Source of the DNA: Aplidium turbinatum | Taxonomy: Eukaryota; Chordata; Ascidiacea; Aplousobranchia; Polyclinidae | Reading direction: 5' to 3' | DNA: 64,000 nt | Assembly (NCBI GenBank): GCA_918807975.1 | Contig: OU964932.1 | Coordinates: 2,294,001 to 2,358,000 of the forward strand | Part shown: positions 43,999 to 55,500 of the stretch, piece by piece | How positions within the stretch are numbered: the first letter of the stretch is position 1 | Layout of the letters: each line of letters starts with the position of its first letter | The notes under the pieces: generated by a model | Told to the model about the DNA's origin: nothing | The model's input: the letters and a program-made list of their open reading frames with translations, nothing else | Databases searched by the model: none | Translations under genes and position numbers: made by a program

Positions 43999-45900
43999 AT
44001 GGAAAGCTCTTCTGTCATTGGACCCTCCAAGGAGCTTCCCACTGCTGATTTACCAACACAACGATATGTTCTTGCATTCTGTACTTTGTTAAAGGTGATA
44101 CTCAAGTACTTTATTACTGCAACTTTTTCTCTGACCGGTTTTAATTAAGCTTGGTAGTGACATAAAACATAGACCAACTCGTATATCTTCGTATGGATGA
44201 AGGGTAATTGTTAAAAATACTAACATACCGGTATAGCTTGCATGACTGAACAGTACACGTAGGCTACAATAATCAACTAGCAGACACTTTTCAAAACCTT
44301 AATGTGTTGAAATAATTAATTGCACGTTTGCAGAGGCAGAGCACTCATAAGGAATTAATTTTTCAGGAAGCTGGAAAAAAGCTAACTATTCAAATGAAGA
44401 TCGCATTCCTAAAACAATTGAGGTTTCTCCTCTCCCAACGTTATCGTGGAGTAGAAGCACTGTTATACCAAATTGAGCCTCTTGACAAAAGGACAACGAA
44501 AACGCTTCAAAAGAGAGTTAACAAAAGGTAAGTTCTTACATACGGTCTCTTTTCAAACTTTTTTGTCTAGTAATTTTCTATGAAATGTAAGGCTTTTATA
44601 AGTATATTCTTTGATAACAAGGTCAATGGGTCATGCATAGACATGTCCCATGTTGTGTACTGGGGTTGGTCAGTTGTTGTCATTGACATGGCTCTTCTAA
44701 CAACATTTGTTGAATAGAGCCATATGAGAAGGAGAATGGGTTACTGCCAATTCTACAACCCCACTTCACCATTGCAGATGTAGTGCAACCAACTCTAGAT
44801 AGTATATAGGTGGTTTAAGGATTTTTCGCTTTCCTTAAGCATTTCCTCGTGGGAAAGTGATTCAGATGTTCTGATTTCTATGTCTGTAAAGGCAGGCAGC
44901 TTGTGCTTTCACTAAAGCTAGTCGTGCTATGGCGAGAAGATTTTTCTTGACTATCACTGATTTTTACTGCCATTTGTCCGAAAGAGTACTATTTGTTATG
45001 TTTGGCATATATTGTTTTTCGTTGTGATAGTCAGAAATAAAAACAAACTGAACTGATTTACATGGATTATTTTGTGTTCTTTACATTTATCATTCACACA
45101 AAAAACTTGTTTTTCAAGAGCCTCAAACAACAGCGAGGAGATGATTTCGTTGCAGCAAAGAAGTCACAAGTGATCGAGGAAGAGAACTGGAAAAAAACAG
45201 CAGTTTTCTGCAGCAATTGATGAAGAAATTGACTCTCCTTTCGAACCAGCTGCACCTGGTACATCTGAATGTGACAATGCCCCGGTATCCAGTGATGATC
45301 CTGCTCTGCGATCTTTTTCTGTGAACATGTTAGAAAATATTCGCAAAGGCAGTAACTCTTGTGATGTTTCTGTCGATGTCCGCACTTTTACCCAACCAAA
45401 ATTAAATTTGGATGCCAACTCACTGTTCTCTTTGATTGGGACGATGCCACGCTTACTGAGTCTATCCTTACTTCACACTTGACCATAGATGGGCTAAAGG
45501 GTTTGATAAACACAAAGTTTGAATGCCCTCATTTTCCTGCCCATACTCAGGCTGTGCAGCGTATCATTTGGGAAGTCACTAACGACTGTGGAAGTGTTGC
45601 TGGCCATCAATGACGGTATGGTTTCATTCGGGCGAGAATTGCTTCGCGTAGGGTCTTGCCGAAAGCAGACACGAAATCTGACTTTCTTTCATTGGCTGCA
45701 GTACAATGTTTTGATATTCACCATTGTTTCTTGTTCATTGTCTTTATTCTGCATTCGTTTGTGCACGTTTTACAAGCACATATAAAGTTGGTTGGTTGAT
45801 GTGTAAGCTACCATTGGAGAGTTGCAGTTACTATATCTGTCAAAAAATAAATGTAAATCGGCGAAAACAATCGAATATTAATGCAGTGCGTTGTGTGATT
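43999..45900 (+). pseudogene. fossil coding region of an unplaced animal mobile-element family
   Basis: Exon-like blocks with splice-type edges: 43999-44094 (SSSVIGPSKELPTADLPTQR, donor AAG|GTGATA), 44334-44528 (HKELIFQEAGKKLTIQMKIA, YRGVEALLYQIEPLDKRTTK), about 45118-45210 (SLKQQRGDDFVAAKKS) and about 45420-45720, whose words GLINTKFECPHFPAHTQAV and RYGFIRARIASRRVL match a class of uncharacterised animal proteins with an HTQAVER...RDGFIR...SR pattern, usually repeated in genomes. It looks broken in about two places and has several exons. I take it for a fossil; the family is unnamed to me. LINE 3' sequence lies inside one intron. Confidence 0.5.
44880..45058 (+). mobile_element. LINE 3'-end remnant (CTGAACTGA tail)
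   Basis: Ends in a stretch containing GATAGTCAGAAATAAAAACA and AACTGAACTGA; the same junction sequence (GGTCAGAAATAAAAACAACTGAACTGA, 60807-60833) ends the LINE remnant at 60672-60850. Only the 3' UTR is visible. No coding part. Confidence 0.65.
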
Positions 45901-46261
45901 ATGTAATACATATTACTACAACAAAACCAAAGTGTCATCTTATGCACAGTGCATTCCTACTCTTGCCATTGAAGTGAAAAAGGCTTTAATATCATCAGTT
46001 TTTGCTGACCAAGCAATAATAGGGTTGCCAGGTGATTGCTTAATATCTTACTGTACACCGCCAGCCTTTACTTAAAAGGGCAACTAGCAGTCGCATCATA
46101 TGTAATTGTTGTTGTGGTTGTTAAAGTTGGAAATTTTTACAATTTAAAAAAGATAAACAAAGTTTTTTCTTCAAAAAATTTGTACCTGGCAACTCTGTGC
46201 TGGCAACAAATGCCAAAGACAAAATCGACTACATGTTTAAGGTTACTGAATATTTTTACGT

Positions 46262-46362
46262 GAAATTTTACAGAAATACTCTACATAGCAATAGTCACCC
46301 TGTGTGATAATTCGATTTTTGATTTTTTTAAATTTTTTGATTTTCACATCGCCTTAGTAGGT
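46262..46362. repeat. second arm of the inverted pair with 41485-41575
   Basis: Carries TACTCTACATAGCAATAGTC, CCCTGTGTGATAATTCGA and CACATCGCCTTAGTAGGTAG, complementary in order to the arm at 41485-41575. Could be two opposite copies of one hAT-like family or the arms of a single 4.9-kb element holding the fossil gene and the LINE. Confidence 0.6.
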
Positions 46363-46872
46363 AGGCTACCGTAGCGAATTGCATTGTACGTTGAGACAAG
46401 AGAATTAGTGAGGCATGAAAGTGACAGCTGGCGAAAAGGTTGCCAATTTGACTTTTTTGAAGCCAGATTTTGAAAATCTGGCTGTTTTTTTACTACTAAC
46501 CAACTACAATCAGTTTCCTTGGCCTGACTCTGAATGAAAATCTTTCATGGAAACCACACATGCAACATTTGCTGCAAAAGCTTCGAAGAAATTTTGGCAT
46601 CATTACCAAGATTAGACCCTGTCTTAATTTGTCAAATTTGATCTGCTTATACCATTCTTTAATTGAAAGTAACCTGAGGTATTGCATTACGACTTGGAAA
46701 TATGGCAACGAAGGACTTATACAAAAACTTCAAAAAATCTGTGACAAATTTTATCGCATTTTCCGTCCCAACAATGATAGTTGTAGCAAGATCCCGATAT
46801 CAATTGAGCAATTGTTCAAACTGGAAATTGGTGTTTTTGTGTTTAAATTTCACAACAATTTACTACCAGATT

Positions 46873-48169
46873 TTACTATATAAACAATTTACACAACAAT
46901 TTACTATATAAAATCAAAAGTTTTAGTTTTTAATGAGTTTTTAAGTTAGAGTTTTTAAGAGTTTTTAATGACAATTTACTTAGTTTTTGACATAAAAATC
47001 GAACGTTGGCCAGCAATCAAGCCTAGTCAGTTTTTAAGAAGGGCTGCCAGACAAGTTTGGATCAATCGCACTTAGCCTAAATCGACAAAAATGCTTTTTT
47101 TTCTTGCTTTTATTTCAATGCAAAGTGTTTGATTTTTTTAATTGAATTTAAATTTTGTTGCTTTATGTCAGTAGAAAAGTGACAAAAATTGTCATAAATT
47201 GTTATTTTGGGCTCAAACTTTGTAATGATACGTCGTCTGGATTTGATTTTTGTTAAATTTCGTCTGAAGAAAACATTATTGACCTATATTGTGTTATTCG
47301 GTTACACTCAATTATTTCTCATTTACATTCTATTCAATTTGTTTGTCAAATTATATGGTCACATTGCGCTAGTTTCATGCAGCCTAACAGGTACCACTTA
47401 GAGTCACTCAGCCATTTCTTTTATGACGGAACAATAGGCCTAGGCTATACCTTTGTTTTAAATTGTGATTATTTTTGTATTGTAATACTGTTACTGAAAA
47501 TGTTTTTACTCGTAGCCTTGAACTATTTATTGGCTTGAACTTTTCTTGGTTGCACTGAAGTTTAAACGCCCTTGCTACAAGAGTTTATTGATTTCAAAAG
47601 TTTTTCCTATTTTTAATCACCCGGAATAAAGTTTATATTTGAATAAAACCACAGGACTTCACTTAAGGATCGCAGCAGCACATGATTTTTTTTTCTTTCA
47701 TTAATATTACTGAACATCAGCCTATCTTGTTTCAACGTAATTTACCGATGCTTGACATTTGTCACATTAAGAACTGGGAAGCAGCTGACTCGATGACTGA
47801 TATAGTCTTTCGCTGCTTCCTGTCTGTTGTGGTATTTAGATAGCTATGGTACTATTTTATTCGTATTGTTTATAATTGTACCGTACTATTGTCGCAACAG
47901 ACGAAATAAAAGGTTTCTCTCTCTCTTTTAAAACTGTTTGGCCACACTAAAAGATCACAATTCGGAATCAGCAAAGTTTGCACAGAAGGCAAAATAGAAA
48001 AAGAAAACGTGGCAGACAACCAAAACAATGGCAAGACAACATTCAATCATGGACCGGACTCCACTTGACGACACTGGGCGAGTTGGCTCAAAATCGCCAC
48101 TCTTGGAAGCAAATAAGCCATGTTGATGCGCAATCTGCCGCAGGCGGAGATAACGACTGATGATGATGA
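46873..48169 (+). mobile_element. insertion flanked by the 12-bp duplication TACTACCAGATT
   Basis: TACTACCAGATT is present at 46861-46872 and 48170-48181, with the host LINE frame resuming after the second copy (LLPD|CFSNF). The 3' end of the insert is an RTE-like LINE: RKRKRGRQPKQWQDNIQSWT, GLHLTTLGELAQNRHSW, then a stop and a GAT repeat tail ending at 48169. An unrelated LINE-type 3' end lies inside it (47760-47935), so the insert is composite. The rest, 46873-47760, is AT-rich with no recognised coding region. Confidence 0.85.
47760..47935 (+). mobile_element. LINE 3' UTR remnant with strong hairpin and CT tail
   Basis: Contains GGAAGCAGCTGAC and its partner GCTGCTTCC, forming a 9-bp perfect stem around a loop with GATGACTGATATAG, then about 100 bases later AATAAAAGGTTTCTCTCTCT. 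Its order (hairpin, AT-rich spacer, AATAAA, simple-repeat tail) matches the LINE at 43667-43990. A second AATAAAAGTTCTCTCTCTC tail occurs at 55199-55223. Confidence 0.65.
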
Positions 48170-48974
48170 TACTACCAGATTGCTTCTCCAACTTTTTTAA
48201 ATATGTCAAAGAGGTTCACAGCCTGTCTACAAGAAACCATGATAATGATTCTCTAAACATTCCATACTTCTCAAAAACGCTTACTCAGCATTTAATAGAA
48301 TTCACAGGTGCAAAAACATGGAACAAATTTCCTTCTTCAATTAGAAAGACTGATACAAAGTCACTTTTTATTCACAAACTAAAACAACATTTAAGCAAAA
48401 CGGACACGCAATAGAAATACAACGTAGAAAGGCTTTCTTGTATTCTTGTGAAGATTTTAGTGGAAATCCGAAAGTATCTACAAAAGATTAGACTTAGGCT
48501 ACCTAACAATAATATCGATTGCTTGTGCTGTACTTTTATGTTTGTAGATATTAACAGCAAACGCAACACTCCATAATTAACACGACTCGTCGCAAAAGGG
48601 GATGAGAGCTTCATCAACACCATCAGGACATCATCATCTACCAGCTCATCCATTTCATCACCCACCAGGACAAGAAACAAAAATTTAAACTGGATATCAA
48701 ATCTCAATCGTCTTAGGCTACTGTGTGATGTGCAGTCTAACCATAAAAAGAGCTCAACACCTGCTCTCCTGGGCCACATCGAAACGGGCTTTTGCCCGAG
48801 GATGGGTTTCTTATATGTCCGTTTTTCTTTCTCCATCCTATTATTATTATGACTGCTCATCCACATCAATATTGAAACTGGCAAATTTAATCCACAACAC
48901 TTTTCATTAGGCTGTCATTTATTACTACATGTGTGCTTCTCTCTGTTTTTGTTTTATTTTTTTGCTATTTGTTG

Positions 48975-49521
48975 TTCCCGACAATTATTCACCAAATCAA
49001 ACGTCATATAAAACCGTTATGGTCTACTTAACCTAGCTGGCATCTTACGTCATGGAAATTGCTAAAAAATGTCCAAATATTGCACCATCGGTCGTAAGAC
49101 CTGATGAAATATTGCATCACTACCTTTGAACACCGGTTTGAATTGCGTGACAATGTTTTTCATTATTGCGTCACAGTACTGCGTACGTGAGTTTGAGATA
49201 TTGCTATCTATTCTGGTCATTCGTGAAATGGTTGCTTGAGAGTTAGTCGCACATTTAACTGTTGGCTTAGTGCTTGCTAGCTGGACAAAAATTCCGTCTT
49301 TATCTAAGTAGTTTGTATTGTAGTGACAGTTTTTAGAGGCGTACGGTGTTGCGTTCCATTTTCGATAGCCGCGTGCTAATTTTACAGGAATACACTTTTT
49401 GAAAAGACGTTTCAAAAGAGTGTTTGTTTTTCGGTCATTAGCCTACATACAGACGAACGGATTCGGGAATCTTACGTGACAATTTTCCCACGAAGAGATT
49501 ATGGTTTACCGCTGTGACCAT
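48975..49521 (-). mobile_element. insertion with possible ATTTGT duplication and an unknown frame
   Basis: Relative to the homologous 3' UTR at 51260-51915, about 550 extra bases are present. The 6-mer ATTTGT occurs at each edge, so it may be a short target duplication. The minus strand has an open frame 49415-49062 (WNATPYASKNCHYNTNYLDK, SQATISRMTRIDSNISNSR, VFKGSDAIFHQVLRPMVQYL) that I do not recognise. Which mobile element it belongs to is unknown. Confidence 0.5.
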
Positions 49522-49735
49522 TTGTATTTTGGGTTTTGTAGCCGTGCTAACTACTGATATATAGCCTACTACATAATTTTTCATTCAGGCACGTTTTAAA
49601 CCTTTCAAGGTTTTGCCATCTTTTCCCGTTCGTTAACATGCTGGTAGGTTAATATCGATTTTTGTAGTTAGTATCTTTTTCGTCCCGGACGCGTTAATGA
49701 CGAAAAATAAAATGATTGATTGATGATTGATTTAA

Positions 49736-50891
49736 TTCTTCAAGCGCTAAAATGGTCTCACTGTATCCTTTGTTTAATGCACTGACTGCAGCATATCTAG
49801 ATGACCATCTTGTATCAGATAACACTGGTCTACAAAAAAAGAATTTTTTTTTGCTCCATGCACTTTGAAGACTGATTTAGAGTAATTTTGGGGTGCGGAA
49901 TCCGAATCTGACCTCAGATTTATCCTATCACGTCAGGTTTGTGAAATATGATAACAACAAATTGCTACTTTCGTCAAAAGTGGAAGATTTGGCGTTGCGT
50001 TTACCACCAACATATGCAGTGCTGTAACGAAAGGTTAGTGTTAGACAGGCCAAAACAGCCTAAATATGGTTACTGAACAAGCATTGCCATAGGCTTGCTT
50101 AAATCTTTGTGGTTTCATGCAAAACATTGACGGGGGAGGGGGTCAGTTACACTTATAGCCTCCCTTTTAGCTTGTTATTACTGCCTTGTTAATAATGTTG
50201 CTTAGAAAACAAATTGGTATCAAAATTATAATTGGTAGGTGTATTTCAGCTACTTATGCACCACATGGCCTGGATTTCTGGATCTTGCACAATGTGTATG
50301 TGCAATAAACGCAACGTCAAATCTTCCACTTTTGACAAAAGTAACAATATGCTGTTATCATATCTCACAAACCTGACGTGATAGCATAAATCTGAGGTCA
50401 TATTCGGATTCAGCACCCCAAAATTACTCTAAATCAGTTTTCAAAGTTCACAGAGCAAAAATCGTGTAGACCAGTGTAGTGTAGACGAGACGAGCCATGA
50501 ATAAAGGCTTTGCAACAATTCAAAAAGCTCAGCGGCAGAACGGCATGTTTCTACAGCACATTTACCGATTAAATTAAGTGAACGTGCTGTGCAAGGCACA
50601 TGAGCTACATTACATTTCTCGCGCAGAAGAGCTTGAAGACCGTTATACTTGCCAGTTGCCACTCATATTGGCAGCATTATCATAACTTTGACAGCGGCAG
50701 TCTTCGATGTTAATATTAAGCTTTTCCAAAAACTCCAAAACAATTTTGGCGATTTCTCCTCCTGTATGGGAGTGCATTGGTACAAATTTTAAAAATCGCT
50801 CGATTGGACCTTGTTTCGAAACGTATCGTATTATCATTGTCAGTTGGTCAACATGTTCTAAATCCGATGTGGGCAATTGTTCTAAATCCAA
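49736..50891 (-). CDS. hAT transposase N-terminal and central part, split by a MITE
   Basis: Minus frames: NLDLEQLPTSDLEHVDQL, IIRYVSKQGPIERFLKFV, LNINIEDCRCQSYDNAAN, MSGNWQV/YNGLQALLREKCNVAHVPC, SLNLIGKCAVETCRSA, ending LYSWLVSST, then after the MITE at 49823-50476 LSDTRWSSRYAAVSALNKGY. These are successive blocks of the ZMYM/DUF4371-type hAT transposase (RYVS..G.., CRGQSYDNASNMSG, C.AHSLNLVG, LSDTRWSAR). The C-terminal part is at 40060-40660. Confidence 0.85.
49823..50476. mobile_element. MITE with long terminal inverted repeats
   Basis: Ends are CACTGGTCTAC and its complement; inverted arms extend about 170-190 bases, including TTAGAGTAATTTTGGGGTGC and CTATCACGTCAGGTTTGTGA on the left with matching complement on the right (small differences such as TATCCTATC against TATGCTATC). 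It sits in the hAT transposase between the SSTL and LSDTRW blocks. The duplication at its edges is not clear. No ORF. Confidence 0.8.
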
Positions 50892-51194
50892 ATTAATAGA
50901 TTTTTTTTCTTTTGAGTTGGGGGCCCTGGGCTTCAGCCCAGTCCGCCCCCCCCCTTAATCCGGCACTGTGAACACCTGGTCAAATATTGCAGAGGTTCGT
51001 CTGTTTGCATTTATCGTGCGAGGGATTGTTGATAAACATTTGTATGGCGCTATCAACAGATGGGAAGTTAAAACCAAAACCGATGTCTTCGATCGCACGT
51101 AAGAAATAAATACGCGCACTCCATCGTATTTTCGACTTCAGTAGACGTTGAATCAATGTGATAATGACCAATTTTGCTGTCTAGGATGTCCCTC

Positions 51195-51259
51195 AGTAAC
51201 GCGTATCAACATTCGGCTGCCAACTACAATGAGAAAGCTAGATGTAGATAGTAGATATG
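51195..51259. other. short sequence between hAT terminus and LINE 3' UTR
   Basis: About 230 bases separate the hAT end at 50968 from the LINE 3' UTR copy. A minus-strand frame 51171-50980 (63 codons) is only a chance frame in a non-coding background. Nothing else recognised. Confidence 0.3.
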
Positions 51260-51915
51260 ATTGTTTGTAGATACTAACAGCAAACGCAATACTCCATAAT
51301 CAACACGACACGTTGCAAAAGGGGATGAGAGCTTCATCAACACCATCAGGACATCATCATCCATCATCAACATCATCATCTACCAGCTCATCCATTTCAT
51401 CACCCACCAGGACAAAAAACAATAACTTAAACTGGATATCAAACCTCAATCGTCTTAGGCTACTGTGTGATGTGCAGTCTAACCGTAGAAAGAGCTCAAC
51501 ACCTGCTCACCTGGGCCACATTGAAACGGGCTTTTGCCCGAGGATGGGTTTCTTTTATGTCCGGTTTTCTTTCTCTATCCTATTATTATTATTACGACTG
51601 CTCATCCACATCAATATTGGAACCGGCAAATTCAATCCACAACACTTTTCATTAGGCTGTCATTCATTACTACATGTGTGATTCTCTCTGTTTTTGTTTT
51701 ATTTTTTGCTATTTGTTTTTTGGGTTTTGTGGCCGTGCTAACTACTGATATATAGCCTACTACATAATTTTCCATTCAGGCACGTTTTAAACCTTTCAAG
51801 GTTTTGCCACCTTTTCCCGTTCGTTAACGTGCTGGTAGGTTTATATCGATTTTTGTAGTTAGTATCTTTTTCGTCCCGGACGCGTTAATGACGAAAAATA
51901 AAATTATTGATTGAT
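51260..51915 (+). mobile_element. LINE 3' UTR copy, coding region absent
   Basis: About 95 percent identical by eye to 48536-48970 joined to 49526-49735. It has the same hairpin (GTGGCCGTGC, 51729-51738, against TTTTGCCACC), then AATAAAATTATTGATTGA tail. It starts inside the 3' UTR, so it is a severely 5'-truncated insertion. Two overlapping open frames in it, at 51313-51681 and 51467-51655, are unlikely to be genes. Confidence 0.85.
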
Positions 51916-52387
51916 AGATCATTACTCTACAGTGCAGAGTGTACATTGTCAGCAGTAACTTTGCTTTCTACAGAAAAACGACAAACCAGCTCGGGAAGAT
52001 AAAATTTAATGTGATGTAAGCAACGATATATGCTGCCACCAAGCGGTAGTAATATGCACATAATTTCTGCTAAAACAGCAACATCTCGGAACATTGGAGT
52101 GTGGAGACTCGGGAATGACCGAAACTCATTAGCAGCAGGTAACAACAAGATTAATTTATCGACAACTTTTTGTTAAAACCATTCAAACAATAGGCGTAAG
52201 CCAGTGACGTCACAAGTCATTTCTCAAGGCAGCTTCGTCGAACAATAATGGGAGGTCGCAACGATGACTCGTTTGGTTGAAACTTGAGGTTTGAACTCGA
52301 TAGTGGCCCGAAACATTTAAGAAATAGATAAAAAATAATTTCAATAAAAACACGAAGTATAAAAATATAAAAGACGAACGCTGCACA

Positions 52388-52557
52388 TTATGAACCCAAT
52401 CCTTGTCGCTTGGAACGTCGGTTGACAGTGACAGGATTCCTCATTCCTTGGGAAGACGCCCCAAGTCCATCCCCGGGTTTCCATCCCATGCCCACTAACA
52501 TCTGGTGGCCACGGTTGGTGTCGGGTATGGGAAGGTGGCACAGAGGCTTAGAGGTCC
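52388..52557 (-). CDS. GPATCH2: GPATCH2 exon 6, G-patch domain
   Basis: Acceptor TTCATTCAG, then LPIPDTNRGHQMLVGMGWKP, DGLGASSQGMRNPVTV and SKRQGLGS with TAA. The G-patch signature is present (NxGxxMLxxMGWxPGxGLG and final GLG), comparable to human NIGNRMLQNMGWTPGSGLG. Confidence 0.95.
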
Positions 52558-55500
52558 CTGAATGAAGCAAATTATGAAAACTCGCTTGAAATCGTGGAAA
52601 CCTTTAAACTAAGTAGCCTCCAAATAATAATGAATCGCTCACAATTAATCAACGCTTTAAAAACCAAATGAGATACTAAATTTCTGCGTCACTTCATTGA
52701 TACCTCACATCGTCAGAAAACGTGAATGGCTTTGAAACTGCAGAAACTCCATCAAGTAAACAAGCCGGTTGCTTGCGCATCGCAGCGCGGTAACGATCTA
52801 TTACAACATCATTAACAACCATATGATGAAGTCTTTATTTTATTTAATTGATCTGAATAGTCTGCTTGGTCTCAAAAAGCGCTAATCAAAGTGACCAGAT
52901 AGAGACATCACAAGTTGAACCAATCGTCGCAAATAACCAACATGCCGGCTGCAGCTCGTTCGTGGCAAACTTACTGTTATTTTGCTGCCTCGGTTTTGTA
53001 TCCTGGTAGCGCTTTGCCCTGAAAAGATTGATTTGTGTAGAATTGGCATCTTATAATAATAATAATGCTTGTTTTTATAATGCGCTGTACCATCGCAGAA
53101 TACGTTGCTCCTCAACGCTTTACGCTTTACAAAGCAGACAGTGTTAATGCAGCCGTAGAGGCGCAATTGAGTACATTATTGGCCGAATCCTTTTCATTGC
53201 TCAGTGCCAAGTAGGATCGCTTGGATCATCTTGCTCGCAAACTGAATCAAACAAACTCACAAACTATTTTTCTTCCTCTAGAATCTAGATCATCAGGTGC
53301 AGCGATTGCATGAATGCAAAAACGTTGCAGTAACAACCCAAACAACAAATCAGTCGTTTTTTGACATTGATTCAACGTCTGATTTTTTGTAAGGGAAACC
53401 ACCTAGTTGGTTGCTCCTTGGAGGAATCATCTTTGAACCTCACGTGCTTTTCAGTTAAAAACCTGATACCGTCAAGTAATCCACGATGTGGCCGATCATG
53501 CATTTCTTCAATCGAAACTTATTGTCACAGACAGTTTGTAATCTATATGCAAGGTTGTTGAGCATAATATATTCGAAGAGTTGTGACTATGAAAGCCGAC
53601 TCACCCTCTATCAAGCTCTGTTGGTGTGACGTGATGAGCCGTAGAGATATCATTGCCCATGGAACGATCGCTCACCTTCTGCAAAGCACGGCAATAGTTA
53701 CAGCATATACCTAAAATTGGCCATGAGCTATTTAATGGTTCCAACCATAGCGACTTATGTAGGCCTTGCCAACGTGTAAGCTTATAATAATCACTGGAGG
53801 CTGACGTAATTTTGATTACAAACTCCACGCTAAATGTACTTTATATCTGTTTGTAATGATAGTTATGAAAAACCGAATTGCCAAAATTTAATCAATGAAT
53901 CTCAAATAAGTGCAAGCCTCCTGGTTTCACCTAAAACATTAAAAAACCATTGACTTTCATATTGTCAAACTTAGTATCAAAATGTAAACCTTGTCATTTT
54001 GATCAAAAAGCGACGGAGCTGGCCACAGATATGGTTTCGAATCCCAGTTCATCTCTTTGTTATAAGTCACATGTTGGTAGGTTTTAACATCAGTACAATA
54101 AGTGAACCAAGTTATCAAAACATTCCAAAATGTCTTTGCTAGAAACATAGCAGAAGGAATCGCCATAAAATGCTTGACCTCAAAGCATGACTTCAAAGCC
54201 GCGTTTCTCGGCATCTTGGGTTACAAGGAAAAATGTAAGTTAATAAAGCAGAGACAAAACAATACAGCAACTCAGCTAGACGCCCAGAGCATCAAACTTT
54301 GTCACTTACCTTGTTCTTTAACCTTCTCCGTCCCTTCCTGATAGACCTTGCTGCCATCCCTGGAAGTCTGTTGATCCGGGCATGGAAGCCTGTAACAATG
54401 AATTTCTTCATTAAACCGCAAACACTTCCACCTCCCACATAAGCCCAAATAAGACACAACACTGCTGATCGAATGTGCCAAGACCTATGGACATTATCTT
54501 AGACTCATCCTCGTTTCTTCATTCAATTCAGTTTCTTTTGCTTTGGATAAACTTCCAATCACTTCACGTAATTTAAAAACGATGGTAACTCGGCAATGGG
54601 AAAAAAAGGTTGTACAGGTGAGAATTTGCTTATTAATCATCACTCTTGAAAACCATCATCTCATCTGAAACTTCAAGACAACTTTATCTTTTCAAAACAA
54701 AAAAAAATCAACAAGTCATACTTACTGATATTTTCTATTCACTTGTTAAAAGCTTTAAAGTGCCCCTGACAGGTTGGATCCAAGTATAGTAACTTTTTAA
54801 AGCATTTCCTAGCGCAGAATTACACTTAGCGAACTTTTTAATCTTAACCTCGTAGCTCGACTGGTTAGGGCGTAATTTAATCAAACGACTACTCCGCAGC
54901 GCCACCAGGCGAAACTCCATATTTCACTGCTCTGGGACGACTTTGGTGGTATTACGTCATCCTAAGTGGACGTCGTTAGCAACAGATGAAACAAACGCTT
55001 CTTAGATGTAATTGGTGGATCACAGTTTGGTCGGAGTTGGTACAAGCGGTTGCTTTTTTCGAAGATTTATTGTTTTTCGCAGTTTAATAAAACTGTACTG
55101 GATACGTTCCTACAAAACCTAAAATATACTTGAAGTGAAAAATAAAGAAATCGTACGAATCATCATTCATATTTAATTCATCATCACTATTCAAAAATAA
55201 ATAAAAGTTCTCTCTCTCTCTCATAATGTGCCTTCAGTTGGCCATTGAAAACCTGTGTAACGGCCATCTGGATCTAGAAAATTGTTTCGGATTCGCCAAA
55301 CAATGCATGACGGCATCACAATCCGATTGTTGCTTCCGAGAGCATCACCTTGTAGTATACACTCCAACACATGCCTGTAGGCCTTTTTACTTGAGTGGTA
55401 TTAACAAAATCATCTTCAATGAAGTGAACATATACGACTAGTTTTGTATAGCCCATCCCACTTTCGAACACTTGAAGAAAACTTTGACCCATTTTCTTCT

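Larger units (their letters stand above)
46500..49735 (+). mobile_element. LINE, 5'-truncated, ORF2 C-terminus with long 3' UTR, interrupted twice
   Basis: Coding: FLGLTLNENLSWKPHMQHLL through RPCLNLSNLICLYHSLIESN, ending near 46872, resumes at 48182 as CFSNFFKYVKEVHSLSTRN to SKTDTQ and a stop at 48414. The interruption at 46873-48169 carries a 12-bp target duplication. The 3' UTR (48415 to 49735) ends in a hairpin and AATAAAATGATTGATTG tail and is itself interrupted at about 48975-49521. The same 3' UTR recurs at 51260-51915. Type: CR1/L2/Jockey-like by RT-flanking sequence. Confidence 0.85.
39132..50968 (-). mobile_element. hAT element (ZMYM/DUF4371 transposase type), heavily interrupted
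   Basis: Left end CAGGGCCGGATTAAGGG (39132) and right end the complement of CAGTGCCGGATTAAGG (ending 50968) are a matching hAT terminal pair. Flanking 8-mers are TAAACACC (39124-39131) and TGAACACC (50969-50976), 7 of 8 alike, consistent with an old target duplication. The transposase runs on the minus strand, with N-terminal parts near the right end and the C-terminal dimerisation region near the left end, the order expected for one element. Nested inserts include LINEs (42255-43990; 46500-49735), a MITE (49823-50476) and other material, so original length was much shorter than 11.8 kb. Age: old, since the copy is fragmented. Confidence 0.75.

Noticed and set aside
51313-51681. A 122-codon Ser-rich frame in the LINE 3' UTR
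   Set aside because: It lies in the 3' UTR shared with 48536-49735, overlaps another open frame, and differs between copies; low-complexity TCA repeats keep it open.
48540-51915. The two similar 650-base blocks as LTRs of one element
   Set aside because: They end in AATAAA plus a simple repeat tail, one is joined upstream to a LINE ORF2 end, and they lack matching LTR-type edges and a primer-binding site; they are LINE 3' UTR copies.
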